Assembly (NCBI GenBank): GCA_900549705.1
Contig: URPI01000008.1
Coordinates: 1 to 27,835, forward strand
Direction of reading: 5' to 3'
DNA from: an uncultured Eubacteriales bacterium
Lineage (GTDB): Bacteria > Bacillota > Clostridia > Oscillospirales > Oscillospiraceae
DNA length: 27,835 nt
Below the pieces are notes generated by a model. It saw only the letters and a list, made by a program, of their open reading frames with translations. It had not been told where the DNA came from and made no database searches. Below are positions 20,651 through 27,835 of this stretch, piece after piece (within the stretch, counting starts at the first letter, position 1; each line of letters opens with the position of its first letter). The position numbers and the translations under genes are program-made.

Positions 20651-21193
20651 ATGATTTTTGTAGAAACGCCGCAGCTATTGCTGCGAAAGGTTACCCAAGC
20701 GGACTACCCCTATTTCCGAACATACCTGACGGACAAGCATATGGACGAGATGATGCTGCGCAGTCCCTGCCATTCCGAAGAAGACATTCGCTCTGGCTTT
20801 GACTGGTTCCTGAACAAAGAGGACAGAGCCTATGTGATTGTACACAAGGAAACGGGGGAGGTCATCGGCAATCTGACGGTCTACGACAAGGTGCCGCCCG
20901 AGGTGGCACGGCAGGAGACTATTGCAGGAAAGGCAGGAAAATCCCTGTCCTTTGCCATGTCCCCGGCGTGGCAGCGCAGGGGCTTGATGCTGGAAGCGGT
21001 TCATGCCGTGATTGACCATCTGTTTTCCCAGGAAAATACGGATTATATCCACTGCGGCTATCTTTCCTACAATGTCCCCTCCAAAATGTTGCAGGAAAAG
21101 CTAGGCTTCCAGGAGATGTTCACCGAGCATTTTTCCCTGGACGGGCGGGAAATCGAAGCGGTGGAAAATGTGTTGTGGAAAGCCGATTTTTGA
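20651..21193 (+). CDS. GNAT-family N-acetyltransferase (RimJ/RimL-like)
   Basis: 180 residues. Begins ETPQLLLRKVTQADYP, the standard opening of the RimJ/RimL-like acetyltransferase group. The acetyl-CoA motif is SLSFAMSPAWQRRGLMLEAV (QRRGLM in place of QGRGxA), followed by the C-terminal CGYLSYNVPSKMLQEKLGFQ, typical of these enzymes. ATG 20651 has AAGGAAG nine bases upstream; the frame continues 13 codons upstream without a site. The group acetylates ribosomal proteins, small amines or antibiotics; the substrate here is unknown. A hairpin terminator follows. Confidence 0.88.
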   Translation: MIFVETPQLLLRKVTQADYPYFRTYLTDKHMDEMMLRSPCHSEEDIRSGFDWFLNKEDRAYVIVHKETGEVIGNLTVYDKVPPEVARQETIAGKAGKSLSFAMSPAWQRRGLMLEAVHAVIDHLFSQENTDYIHCGYLSYNVPSKMLQEKLGFQEMFTEHFSLDGREIEAVENVLWKADF

Positions 21194-21247
21194 TAAGGGA
21201 ATCCGGCCCGTTTTCATCTTTGCATCCATTTGCCTGCAAAACAGTTT

Positions 21248-21291
21248 AAGAGCGTCTTTTACCGTGGTGTCAGCCATGAAAAGACGCTCTT
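21248..21291 (+). terminator. Terminator hairpin after the second GNAT gene
   Basis: AAGAGCGTCTTTT and AAAAGACGCTCTT form a perfect 13-bp stem, followed by ATTCTTT. It is symmetric and may also serve the ABC exporter gene that converges on it. Confidence 0.75.
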
Positions 21292-21346
21292 ATTCTTTAT
21301 GGAGGGAATGCCGTGAATTTTGCTTTGGAAAAGAACCTGCCCGGTT

Positions 21347-22993
21347 TTATGAAACCGTCGTTTCCAGCTTGCCGCTGCCATCTGCGGCGGCGACAGCGGG
21401 CGTAAGCTCGTAGACTTTCGTAAACTGTTTCTTCCGTTCATCGCTCAGATGGTGACTGACCAGAATCAGGGTAAGACCCGGATTGCTGAGAAGGGCTTCC
21501 TCCACAATGTCTGCGTTTTTTTGATCCAAGGCGCTGGTTCCTTCATCAACCAGCAGAATGGAGCGGCTGTGAATGAGTGCCCGGGCAATGGCAACACGCT
21601 GTTTCTGCCCGCCGGAAAGATTGCTGCCGTTTTCCCCCACCGGGGTATCCAGCCCCAAAGGCATCCCCGCAAGGTCGCCGTCCAGTGCACTGCCGCGGAT
21701 GGCTTTTTCCAGCATTTCCTCGGTAAAATCGAAGCCCAGGGTGATGTTATTGCGAATGGTGGTGTTGAATAGAAACACATCCTGCTCGATGTAACTCACC
21801 TGCTGCAAGCGCTGCTCCTGCGTAAAGTCACGGGCATCCTTTTCATCGAAGCGGATGCTGCCCTGGTAATCCGGGAGCCAGCCAAGCAGAAGCTTCAAAA
21901 CCGTGGATTTTCCGCAGCCGGAAGCGCCGGTGAGGGCATACTTGCCGCCCTTTTCAAATTTCAGGGACTGCCCGCTCAGAACCTGCTTGTCACCGTAAGC
22001 AAAGGAAACATTCTGCATGGAGATGGACTTGCTGAATGCTGCGCCGCTCAGGCGTTCCTCCTGGGGAACATCTTCTGCATGGACGGTGATATTCTCAAAG
22101 TAGGGCTTTGCCGCAGAGAACGCAAGCTGTAGCCGCCCCAGATTTGCCAACCCGTTTGCAATATTTCCGCACAGGTTGCCACCGCCCATCAGTGCGCCCT
22201 GAAGGATGATACCCTTGATGCTGAGGAAGCCAATCAGGGAGGTGGTGGTCATCTGGACAACCACGCTGATGAGACTAACGCCGTTCTGTGCCAGATTCTT
22301 AATGCAGGTCAGGCGGTATTTCGGCTGCTCCACCTGGTCGCTGGCATCCTCCATTCCCGACAGAAACAGCTTCATCCGCCCGAACGACCGCAGTACATCG
22401 AAGCCGGACAGCAAATCCTTCATCTTGCTTGTGCCGGCAGCCTGCTTGCTGGCGCAGTCTGCGCCCAATTCTTCCATCTTCTTGCCGAACAGCTTCGGTG
22501 TATTCAGCATCACCGCAGATGCCGCAAGGGAAAGCACCGCCAGTGACCAGTGCAGGCTCAGCAGCGTAACCATGCTGAACGCCACCGTTGCAACCACTGT
22601 AATGCAATGATAGAAGGATTCCCATGCCAGGTTTTCAATCTGGTTTAGGTTGTTGGTCAGCTGGGAGAGATATTCGCCGCTTTCCTGGGCGTGGTATTTC
22701 TGGTAATCGGACTGCGCCAGAGAGGCTGCCATATCCAAGCGGATGGCGTTATTCATTTTCCGAATGGCTTTGCTCTTGAAAACCGTGCTCACCTGGTCAA
22801 AGGCGAGCAGGAGTAAAAAGAGTGCGCCGTTGATAATCATCCATTTGAAAAATCCGCTCAGATTGAAATCAATGATATTCTCCGTCGTTTGCATCATTGC
22901 AACGCTTGTCAGAACATTACACGCCGCCACCGCAATCATAAAGAATGCTGCCAGTGCGTTGAGCTTCCAGTACTTTTTCAGGTAATATCCCAT
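21347..22993 (-). CDS. ABC half-exporter (membrane and ATPase domains fused)
   Basis: 548 residues. The N-terminal half has six membrane helices of the type I exporter fold. The ATPase half has Walker A ALTGASGCGKSTVLKLLLG, Q-loop YIEQDVFLFNTTIRNNI, signature NLSGGQKQRVAIARAL, Walker B ILLVDEGTSALD and H-loop LVSHHL, all intact. It would work as a homodimer or with a second half-transporter; none is adjacent. Exporters of this kind move drugs, lipids or peptides, and the substrate is unknown. ATG 22993 has GGAGG nine bases upstream. The upstream gene on the same strand is an XRE-TPR regulator, separated by a terminator, so the exporter probably has its own activated promoter. Confidence 0.9.
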   Translation of the reverse strand: MGYYLKKYWKLNALAAFFMIAVAACNVLTSVAMMQTTENIIDFNLSGFFKWMIINGALFLLLLAFDQVSTVFKSKAIRKMNNAIRLDMAASLAQSDYQKYHAQESGEYLSQLTNNLNQIENLAWESFYHCITVVATVAFSMVTLLSLHWSLAVLSLAASAVMLNTPKLFGKKMEELGADCASKQAAGTSKMKDLLSGFDVLRSFGRMKLFLSGMEDASDQVEQPKYRLTCIKNLAQNGVSLISVVVQMTTTSLIGFLSIKGIILQGALMGGGNLCGNIANGLANLGRLQLAFSAAKPYFENITVHAEDVPQEERLSGAAFSKSISMQNVSFAYGDKQVLSGQSLKFEKGGKYALTGASGCGKSTVLKLLLGWLPDYQGSIRFDEKDARDFTQEQRLQQVSYIEQDVFLFNTTIRNNITLGFDFTEEMLEKAIRGSALDGDLAGMPLGLDTPVGENGSNLSGGQKQRVAIARALIHSRSILLVDEGTSALDQKNADIVEEALLSNPGLTLILVSHHLSDERKKQFTKVYELTPAVAAADGSGKLETTVS

Positions 22994-23023
22994 TGTCAAA
23001 AACCTCCGTCCAGTTTTGGGTGG

Positions 23024-23152
23024 TAACGATAGTATATCGCCGGTTCCGTTTCACCGCCATATCGGCTTACGTTAGATAAAAATAACACAAAACGATAGGT
23101 TCACGTCAAGGAACTGTCGTTTTGTGTTAGGAAAAGCAAGCATAAAACGATA
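23024..23152. promoter_or_regulatory. Repeated AAAACGATA boxes before the exporter gene
   Basis: AAAACGATA occurs at 23089-23097 and 23144-23152, an inverted variant (TGTCGTTTT) near 23115-23123, and TAACGATA at 23024-23031, where it touches a -10-like TATACT on the minus strand (23031-23036) that lacks a good -35. Such spaced boxes would suit an activator, for example the adjacent XRE-TPR protein. This is inference. Confidence 0.4.
23078..23128 (-). terminator. Intrinsic terminator of the XRE-TPR regulator gene
   Basis: AACACAAAACGA at 23084 pairs with TCGTTTTGTGTT ending at 23128, with GTTC/GAAC extending the stem. On the minus strand it is followed by ATTTTT. It separates the regulator from the exporter transcript. 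Confidence 0.75.
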
Positions 23153-23209
23153 TGTTTTTCACCTGCTTTTGGTTTATTATTTTATAATGTACATCCTGCC
23201 CGGTCGATG

Positions 23210-24154
23210 TCAATTCAGTTCCAGTCCCAAGAAGTCCTTTGCCTCGACCCTGAGAATGGCAAGGTTGTTTTCATCCTCAATCGCCTTATAAATGTAGTAT
23301 GCCTGACGGTATCGCTCTGCGCTTTTATCGTGATTTCCCAGGTGGTAATGGCATTCTGCCAGAATCATCAGAATATCCGGAAGAACCGTATATACTCCGT
23401 AATCAATGCAGATTCTTCTGGCGTATTCTCCTATCTCTATAGCATCATCGAACCGCTTTACGATTTCCAGCTCTCGTGCATAGTTGAAGGCTACCAGAGG
23501 AATTTGCGCCCGGTTGGGCGGAATATTCTTTAGGCTGGTTTGCAAATAGCGGAGCAGGGGCTTCAGAACATCGATGGCATCATAGTGCCGCCCCGCCCGG
23601 ATATAGCAGTTTGCGATATTGTTGATTAGCTTAATCTCATTTTCCGTGTAAAGGCCACGCCCGATTGCATCCAAATCAAATTTGGGGGAGGTCAGGCGGA
23701 TTGCTTCCAGCACCAGGGAAAGCCCCTCATCCAAGCTGTATGGCCCGTTCTCCGTTCCAAGAATATATTTTGAGCGGAGAATCAGCTGCCGGGACAATGT
23801 GTCATCCCCGTCCATCACCTGCTCCAATTCCCGGTGCTTTGCAAATGCCGTTTCCCGAATTCTGTTCTTTTCCTGCGGAGCTGCCCGCTCAAACTGCACA
23901 TGGAGACTGGTAATTTCCTTTTCCAGGTTGCTAATCTCCAGCTCTTTTGCATTCAACAGTCCGTAAAACCGGTCGTCTGGCAGTCCCAACCGCTGGAGGA
24001 GTGCTCTGATGCGGTTCCGGGACGGTGTTTGGCGACCATTTTCAAACCGGGAAATGGTCATCGGTTCGCAGATGCCCTCACACAGCTCCTCCTGCGTCAA
24101 TCCAAGCTCCAACCGGCGCTGGCGAATCACGTCACCCAGAAAAATCTCTTTCAT
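23210..24154 (-). CDS. XRE-TPR transcriptional regulator (RRNPP/Rgg-like)
   Basis: 314 residues. The N-terminal helix-turn-helix (about 6-62) reads RQRRLELGLTQEELCEGI, then MTISRFENGRQTPSRNRI. The rest is all-helical and shows TPR-like repeats: LINNIANCYIRAGRHYDAID, VAFNYARELEIVKRFDDAIE and ILAECHYHLGNHDKSAERYR. This is the plan of RRNPP regulators, whose TPR domain binds a small secreted peptide or another ligand. GGGGGA precedes the ATG. It lies upstream of an ABC exporter on the same strand, which may be its target. I found no convincing pheromone gene beside it, so peptide sensing is unproven. Confidence 0.87.
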   Translation of the reverse strand: MKEIFLGDVIRQRRLELGLTQEELCEGICEPMTISRFENGRQTPSRNRIRALLQRLGLPDDRFYGLLNAKELEISNLEKEITSLHVQFERAAPQEKNRIRETAFAKHRELEQVMDGDDTLSRQLILRSKYILGTENGPYSLDEGLSLVLEAIRLTSPKFDLDAIGRGLYTENEIKLINNIANCYIRAGRHYDAIDVLKPLLRYLQTSLKNIPPNRAQIPLVAFNYARELEIVKRFDDAIEIGEYARRICIDYGVYTVLPDILMILAECHYHLGNHDKSAERYRQAYYIYKAIEDENNLAILRVEAKDFLGLELN

Positions 24155-24176
24155 ATGACATTCCCCCTTGCTAAGG

Positions 24177-24205
24177 ATTATACATCAATTCATCGCATAT
24201 CGCAA
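24177..24205 (-). promoter_or_regulatory. Promoter of the XRE-TPR regulator
   Basis: On the minus strand TTGCGA (24200-24205), 17 bp, TATAAT (24177-24182). Confidence 0.75.
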
Positions 24206-24276
24206 GGACTTGTGTTTGTAAAGATGCTACAGAGGTTGCCTTTCAGGCGGCTTTACCGCTCATGGAATCATCATGG

Positions 24277-24310
24277 AACACCCCGGCTCCCAATGGGAAG
24301 CCGGGGTGTT
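24277..24310 (-). terminator. Terminator hairpin after the ABC-2 operon
   Basis: AACACCCCGGCTCCC and GGGAAGCCGGGGTGTT pair with one bulged A, 25 bases past the permease stop. T residues follow only on the plus strand, so efficiency for this operon is uncertain. Confidence 0.6.
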
Positions 24311-24334
24311 TTCCATGGTTCTGTGGGGATTTTA

Positions 24335-25129
24335 TCAGTTGAGATTCAGCCTCCGGCTGGTCAGGTAGTACATCCAGAAGTAGGCAATCAGCATGGCAGC
24401 AGCATTGACACCTGCCAGCGCTGCCAGGGTTGCGCCGCTGGAGGTGCAGGCATTGACAGCGTTCAGGTAGGCTGCCATGCGTACCAGACTGAGTCCATAG
24501 TACACCGCAACGGCAAGGAGAATCGGGTGCTTCTTGGCAGCGGTTGCGCCGATGGTCACCGCCAGCATCAGCGTCAGCAGGGTGGCAAGCCCCATCAGAG
24601 CCATGTTCAGCAGCACCAGCAGCACGTCACCGGCAACGGGGCGGAGGCTATCCAGCAGTTCACCGCCTTTGCTCCACAGCAGCCCCCAGGAGGTGCTGTC
24701 CACCTCATTCCAGGGCAGCCCAGCGGCAAAAATACCGAAGGCCAGCGCCACAGCAGCCATGGCTGCCAGGGCAACCAGCAGCATTTCCAGCACGCTTGCC
24801 AAAATGGAGGACAGCATCAGCTGGTGATTGTTCACCGGCAGGGTATAGGTGAGGTAGCCCTCCTCTGTAAACCGGCTCCGGTAATACCGCCACAGTACAT
24901 AAAACACGCTGGCAGCCAACGACAGCGTCACCGCCAGCACCGCCGTCATGCCCAGCAGAGAAAACAGCACATTCACAAAGCCCGGCAGCTGCCAGCTGCC
25001 GGAGGATTCCCACAGCAGGACATTGCCCATGAGTCCCAGCAGCGCCCCGGAAATCAGCACCACGGCGCACAGCGCTCCAATAATCCGGCGGCTGGCACGC
25101 CACTCGGCCTTCATCAATTTTCCAAACAT
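24335..25129 (-). CDS. ABC-2 type transporter permease
   Basis: 264 residues with about six predicted membrane helices (for example IIGALCAVVLISGALLGLMG, VLLVLLNMALMGLATLLTLM, LAGVNAAAMLIAYFWMYYLT) and a conserved EEGYLTYTLPV loop seen in permeases of Ytr-like and bacitracin-type systems. The start overlaps the ATPase gene end by 16 bp, so translation is coupled. It pairs with the ATPase just upstream to form the transporter. The substrate is unknown; related GntR-linked systems respond to cell-wall antibiotics. Confidence 0.85.
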   Translation of the reverse strand: MFGKLMKAEWRASRRIIGALCAVVLISGALLGLMGNVLLWESSGSWQLPGFVNVLFSLLGMTAVLAVTLSLAASVFYVLWRYYRSRFTEEGYLTYTLPVNNHQLMLSSILASVLEMLLVALAAMAAVALAFGIFAAGLPWNEVDSTSWGLLWSKGGELLDSLRPVAGDVLLVLLNMALMGLATLLTLMLAVTIGATAAKKHPILLAVAVYYGLSLVRMAAYLNAVNACTSSGATLAALAGVNAAAMLIAYFWMYYLTSRRLNLN

Positions 25130-25821
25130 TTGAATACCTCCCGAAACAGTTCATCCAGGGAAGTGCCGGTTTCTTCCCGCACTTCATCGGTGCTGCCCTG
25201 ACGAATCACCTTGCCCTGAGACAGGAAGATAAATTCATCCAGCACCCGCTCCACATCCCCAATCAGATGGGTGGAGATGAGCACCGTTGCACCCGGGTCA
25301 TAGTTGGTGATAATGGTATTGAGAATGTAGTCCCGGGCAGCGGGGTCAACGCCGCCGATGGGCTCATCCAGCAGATACAGCTTTGCCTTCCGGGACATGA
25401 CCAGCACCAGCTGAACCTTTTCCTGGTTGCCTTTGGAAAGGGTTTTCAGCCTGGCTTCCGGGTCGAGCTTTAAGGCACGCAGCATGGATTCCGCCCGGGG
25501 GCGGTCAAAATCCCCATAAAAATCCTGGAAAAAGTCCAGAATCTCCCGGATTTTCTGCTGCTTGTTCAGATAGCTTTTGTCCGGCAGATAGGACACCAGC
25601 CCCTTGCTCTGGGGGCCAATCTTCTCCCCGCAGACGGTGACGGTACCGCTGGTGGGGGTCAGCAGTCCCGCCGCCAGCTTCAGCAGAGTGGTCTTGCCAC
25701 TGCCGTTGGGACCCAGCAGCCCCACAATTTTTCCCTGGGGCAGCTCTAAATCCAGTCCGTCCAGCGCCAGGGTACTGCCGTAGCGCTTGGTCAGATTCTT
25801 TGCGGATAAAACGTTTTCCAT
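25114..25821 (-). CDS. ABC transporter ATP-binding protein
   Basis: 235 residues. Walker A GLLGPNGSGKTTLLKLAAG, signature LSKGNQEKVQLVLVMSRKA, Walker B YLLDEPIGGVDP, H-loop LISTHLIGDVE, all in order. The usual Q-loop glutamine is replaced in VSYLPDKSYL, a variant seen in this ATPase group. ATG 25821 shares one base with the stop of the preceding gntR gene (TAATG), and GGAGGAAG lies inside the end of gntR, so the two are translationally coupled. It energises the ABC-2 permease encoded next. Confidence 0.93.
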   Translation of the reverse strand: MENVLSAKNLTKRYGSTLALDGLDLELPQGKIVGLLGPNGSGKTTLLKLAAGLLTPTSGTVTVCGEKIGPQSKGLVSYLPDKSYLNKQQKIREILDFFQDFYGDFDRPRAESMLRALKLDPEARLKTLSKGNQEKVQLVLVMSRKAKLYLLDEPIGGVDPAARDYILNTIITNYDPGATVLISTHLIGDVERVLDEFIFLSQGKVIRQGSTDEVREETGTSLDELFREVFKCLEN

Positions 25822-26189
25822 TATTCTTCCTCCTTTTCCAGCCCCCGCAGCAGCTCTGCCGCCTGCGCCGGGCCGACACCAAATACCATGAATTTTTCCG
25901 CACATTCCCGTGCCAGGTCTTCCAGCGCCTGCTGCCGCATCTTTTGCAGCACCAACGCATCCTTCGTTACCGTCCGACCGTTGGTGCCGCCGCCAACCAG
26001 CAGCCCCTCCCGCTCCAATTCGGTCAGCGCCCGCTGCACGGTGTTGGGATTCACCTGCGCCTGTGCCGCCAGATCCCGGACGGATGCAATGCGCTCCCCG
26101 GGAGTCAGCGCCCCTTTGAGAATCGAGCCGCGGATTTGCTCCATGATTTGCTGGTACACCGGGCGGTCGCCGGTAAATTTCCAGTCCAT
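25821..26189 (-). CDS. GntR-family regulator (YtrA subfamily)
   Basis: 122 residues, the short YtrA form. A winged helix at about 10-72 (RPVYQQIMEQIRGSILKGAL, then SVRDLAAQAQVNPNTVQRAL) is followed by a small dimerisation helix region and no large ligand domain. YtrA proteins repress an ABC transporter operon in which they are the first gene, and this layout matches. GGAGGAAGCC precedes the ATG. The operator-like TGTAT...ATACA pair overlaps its promoter. In Bacillus the ytr operon is induced by peptidoglycan-targeting antibiotics, so a similar role is plausible but inferred. Confidence 0.92.
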   Translation of the reverse strand: MDWKFTGDRPVYQQIMEQIRGSILKGALTPGERIASVRDLAAQAQVNPNTVQRALTELEREGLLVGGGTNGRTVTKDALVLQKMRQQALEDLARECAEKFMVFGVGPAQAAELLRGLEKEEE

Positions 26190-26209
26190 AGGCTTCCTCC
26201 TTGTGTTAC

Positions 26210-26255
26210 TGTATTAGTGTATTGATACAATAGCACAACAAAACCGATTTGTCAA
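26210..26255 (-). promoter_or_regulatory. Promoter and operator of the gntR-ABC operon
   Basis: On the minus strand TTGACA (26250-26255), 17 bp, TATTGT (26227-26232). An inverted pair TGTAT (26210-26214) and ATACA (26225-26229), ten bases apart, overlaps the -10 box and start site, the expected place for GntR autorepression. Confidence 0.75.
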
Positions 26256-26372
26256 TAGATTTTTTTCATGCCTTTCCATGCACCTTGACTCCACTTCTGC
26301 GGGCGCTGCTGAGGAGGGGGCATTGGATGGTGCGCGCTCCTGACTTCGTTTTGCCCCCCAAAGACAAATCAA

Positions 26373-26413
26373 CCCGGCGGGTTCTTTTCGTCTTGTGAAA
26401 AGAACCCGCCGGG
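26373..26413 (-). terminator. Long terminator hairpin after the C39-like gene
   Basis: CCCGGCGGGTTCTTTTC and GAAAAGAACCCGCCGGG form a perfect 17-bp stem 62 bases past the stop. A long T-tract is missing, so it may also protect the mRNA end. Confidence 0.6.
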
Positions 26414-26474
26414 GATTATCCTATTAAATTGTGTATCCAATCAGTCCGGGGAATACATTTACATTAGAATGGGC

Positions 26475-27254
26475 TTAGGCGGCGGGCTTTGCCACCAGGA
26501 AGCACATATCATTGGGTTCTCCGCTTTCCTCGCTGAAGAAATTGTAGAACGTAAAGTTATACAGGAATCGCTCTGCGCAGTAGATGCCGTAGCCGTCCTG
26601 GTTGTGGTCGGTGGTGTCATAGGGATCCGCCACAATAATCACATCATCCTGGGTGGTTTCGGTGCCCATGGTATCGTAGCCGATAATCACCTGCCAGTGT
26701 CCGCCCCAGTCGTTCCAGCCGATGGCGATGGGATGACCCTCTTTCAGCGTCTGCTGGATGAACGCAAAGGTGAACACATCGTGGACGGTATCCCGGCAGT
26801 CCAGGGTGGAATAAACATCAAAGCCACCCACGCCCTGGAACATCTCCACCATCTGAGACATGGAGGTTGCACCGGGGGTCAGGCCGTTGCTGCGGAACTG
26901 TGCCAGGGATTCTTCGTTGTAGTCGCCCCGCATTCCGTACCATTCCAGCATCATCAATGTGCTGCTGACACCGCAGCTCCATTCGCTGGTCTGCTGCTGG
27001 GTCTTGAAATGGGAGAGAATGGTCAGGCTGTCGGTGCTTTCCATGTTGTAAAAGTCCGGTGCCTTGAAATAGGGGCTGTCGGGATGATCGCCCTGCCGCT
27101 CCACGCTGTCGGAACCGTCTTCCGGGCTCAGGTCGCAGGTGTAGGGAATTTTCATTTCATCCGCGTTGGTATCTGCCTGGGCAGCCACACCAGTGCCTGC
27201 CAGCAGGGTAAAGCAAACAGTAAGTACAAGAGTAAATACAATTAGTTTTTTCAT
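26475..27254 (-). CDS. Secreted C39-like (papain-fold) cysteine peptidase
   Basis: 259 residues. A signal peptide (MKK, hydrophobic core to residue 20, likely cut after AQA at 27) exports it without an anchor. The catalytic Cys is in TSEWSCGVSSTLMMLEWYG (Cys94), the His in DWGGHWQVIIGYD (His186) and an Asp in VADPYD (Asp210 or 213). Spacing fits the C39_2 family, secreted relatives of bacteriocin-leader peptidases with mostly unknown targets. There is no transporter domain, so it is not an ABC-linked leader peptidase. GGAG precedes the ATG. It is a single gene between two unrelated units. Cell-surface protein processing or nutrient proteolysis are possible roles. Confidence 0.82.
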   Translation of the reverse strand: MKKLIVFTLVLTVCFTLLAGTGVAAQADTNADEMKIPYTCDLSPEDGSDSVERQGDHPDSPYFKAPDFYNMESTDSLTILSHFKTQQQTSEWSCGVSSTLMMLEWYGMRGDYNEESLAQFRSNGLTPGATSMSQMVEMFQGVGGFDVYSTLDCRDTVHDVFTFAFIQQTLKEGHPIAIGWNDWGGHWQVIIGYDTMGTETTQDDVIIVADPYDTTDHNQDGYGIYCAERFLYNFTFYNFFSEESGEPNDMCFLVAKPAA

Positions 27255-27334
27255 CGTTTTAACACTCCATTTTCACAATAAAAAAGTAATTGTACTTGCT
27301 GAACAAACCCGCCTTATATTGTATTATTTATGAT

Positions 27335-27356
27335 TGGACAGAAGGCTGTCCTCCCT
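27335..27356. other. Small hairpin upstream of the C39-like gene
   Basis: GGACAG AAGG CTGTCC is a six-bp stem with a four-base loop, adjacent to a CTCCC run. Role unknown. Confidence 0.3.
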
Positions 27357-27360
27357 TTAT

Positions 27361-27453
27361 TTATCCAATGATCCGGTCGTTTTCTGAGTCTATATAGTAA
27401 TTTGTCTTTCGCTGGAAAACCAGATTGGAACGGTCTACTTTTACTACTCTCAT
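27361..27453 (-). CDS. Candidate small ORF, 30 residues, doubtful
   Basis: MRVVKVDRSNLVFQR and then KTNYYIDSENDRIIG read like real protein sequence, but there is no ribosome binding site before the ATG. The frame is open upstream to about 27547 without a start. It may be the tail of a decayed gene. I give it little weight. Confidence 0.2.
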   Translation of the reverse strand: MRVVKVDRSNLVFQRKTNYYIDSENDRIIG

Positions 27454-27835
27454 GCTGTTTTCACAAGTACAGCCTGCCAGGGTGCAGGCGCTGAGACTTG
27501 GGGCAAGAGATGTATTCTTCCCGGGACCTCCCTTCGTTGGAGCTTTTCATACACAACGCAGTTATTATAGCGGCACGTTTCAAAATTGCAAGCGCTTTAT
27601 GGTGCAGGCCGATAAATTCTAAAGCGAGGTGTGAAATGGGTGCGTTCCCTGCGCTTCATTTGGTGACATTGCCATTTTGCGGGAATCTGCCGGAGCCAGA
27701 AACTGGAATCCGATTATTTGCGGTGTATCAAATGCAGCCAGGACAATTGCGTGAGTAAACAATTTGTAAATGATGTAGTGAGTATCGCTATTGCTGGCAC
27801 GAAGTGCCCATGCCTCCCCTGGAAGGGGAGGTGCC
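27454..27835. other. Gene-poor stretch ending in a repeat fragment
   Basis: No frame here has a good ribosome binding site and a recognisable product. The last 24 bases (GCCTCCCCTGGAAGGGGAGG and onward) are a hairpin that looks like the beginning of a dispersed intergenic repeat cut by the window edge. Confidence 0.45.

Noticed and set aside
23120..23170. Short peptides (MKNISFYACFS and similar) as an RRNPP pheromone
   Set aside because: Only 10-11 codons, no ribosome binding site, and they run into the terminator stem.

Overview
The window looks like a chromosomal segment of a GC-rich, low-oxygen gut Clostridium relative, most likely in the Oscillospirales. That placement is inferred. It rests on the hrcA-grpE-dnaK order with a perfect CIRCE operator, RNase Y, consensus sigma-A promoters with 17-bp spacers, strong AGGAGG ribosome binding sites, an exported FMN/FAD reductase of the kind common in gut anaerobes, and GC-rich intergenic repeats.

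Layout. Positions 1-371 hold an inverted-repeat element downstream of dnaK. Positions 372-3953 are the heat-shock operon hrcA-grpE-dnaK, read leftward from a CIRCE-controlled promoter. Positions 4000-6540 are an accessory stretch: GC-rich repeat fragments, then AT-rich genes (a lipoprotein, a frameshifted remnant, a membrane-anchored XRE regulator), and finally structured DNA that looks like the scar of a mobilizable element. Next come an aspartate kinase (6574-7857), an orphan SUKH-like protein, and an operon of a catalytically dead serine-recombinase derivative with a PspC protein. A type I toxin-antitoxin locus lies at 10.03-10.38 kb. An exported flavoprotein reductase diverges from a LysR regulator (10.6-13.4 kb). 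RNase Y follows, then a four-helix-bundle (23S rRNA intervening-sequence type) gene with two shrunken tandem copies of itself beside a tRNA-Leu, and a GDPD. An Lsa-type ABC-F resistance gene with an upstream-ORF attenuator, two GNAT acetyltransferases, a class II Fic protein, an ABC half-exporter next to an XRE-TPR regulator, a GntR-ABC-ABC2 (Ytr-like) operon and a secreted C39-like protein complete the window.

The genes worth most attention are the small or degenerate ones. The 31-residue toxin and its convergent antisense RNA share 5' repeat elements and a terminator, as in the Fst/par family. The recombinase-like protein has lost its catalytic residues and sits behind a promoter carrying three copies of TTGACACA. 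The four-helix gene and its miniature copies form an element with complementary ends. The ABC-F gene has a six-codon leader ORF and an intrinsic terminator just before its start, the arrangement of antibiotic-sensing attenuation.

Stretches over 300 bases without a gene are 1-371 (repeat element), 3921-4483 (repeats), 5312-5716 (repeat copy, hairpin, promoter), 6122-6573 (terminator and mobile-element relic), about 10.25-10.62 kb (toxin leader and promoter, terminator), 15031-15398 (two promoters, repeat head), 15735-16041 (tandem repeats) and 27255-27835 (little recognisable).
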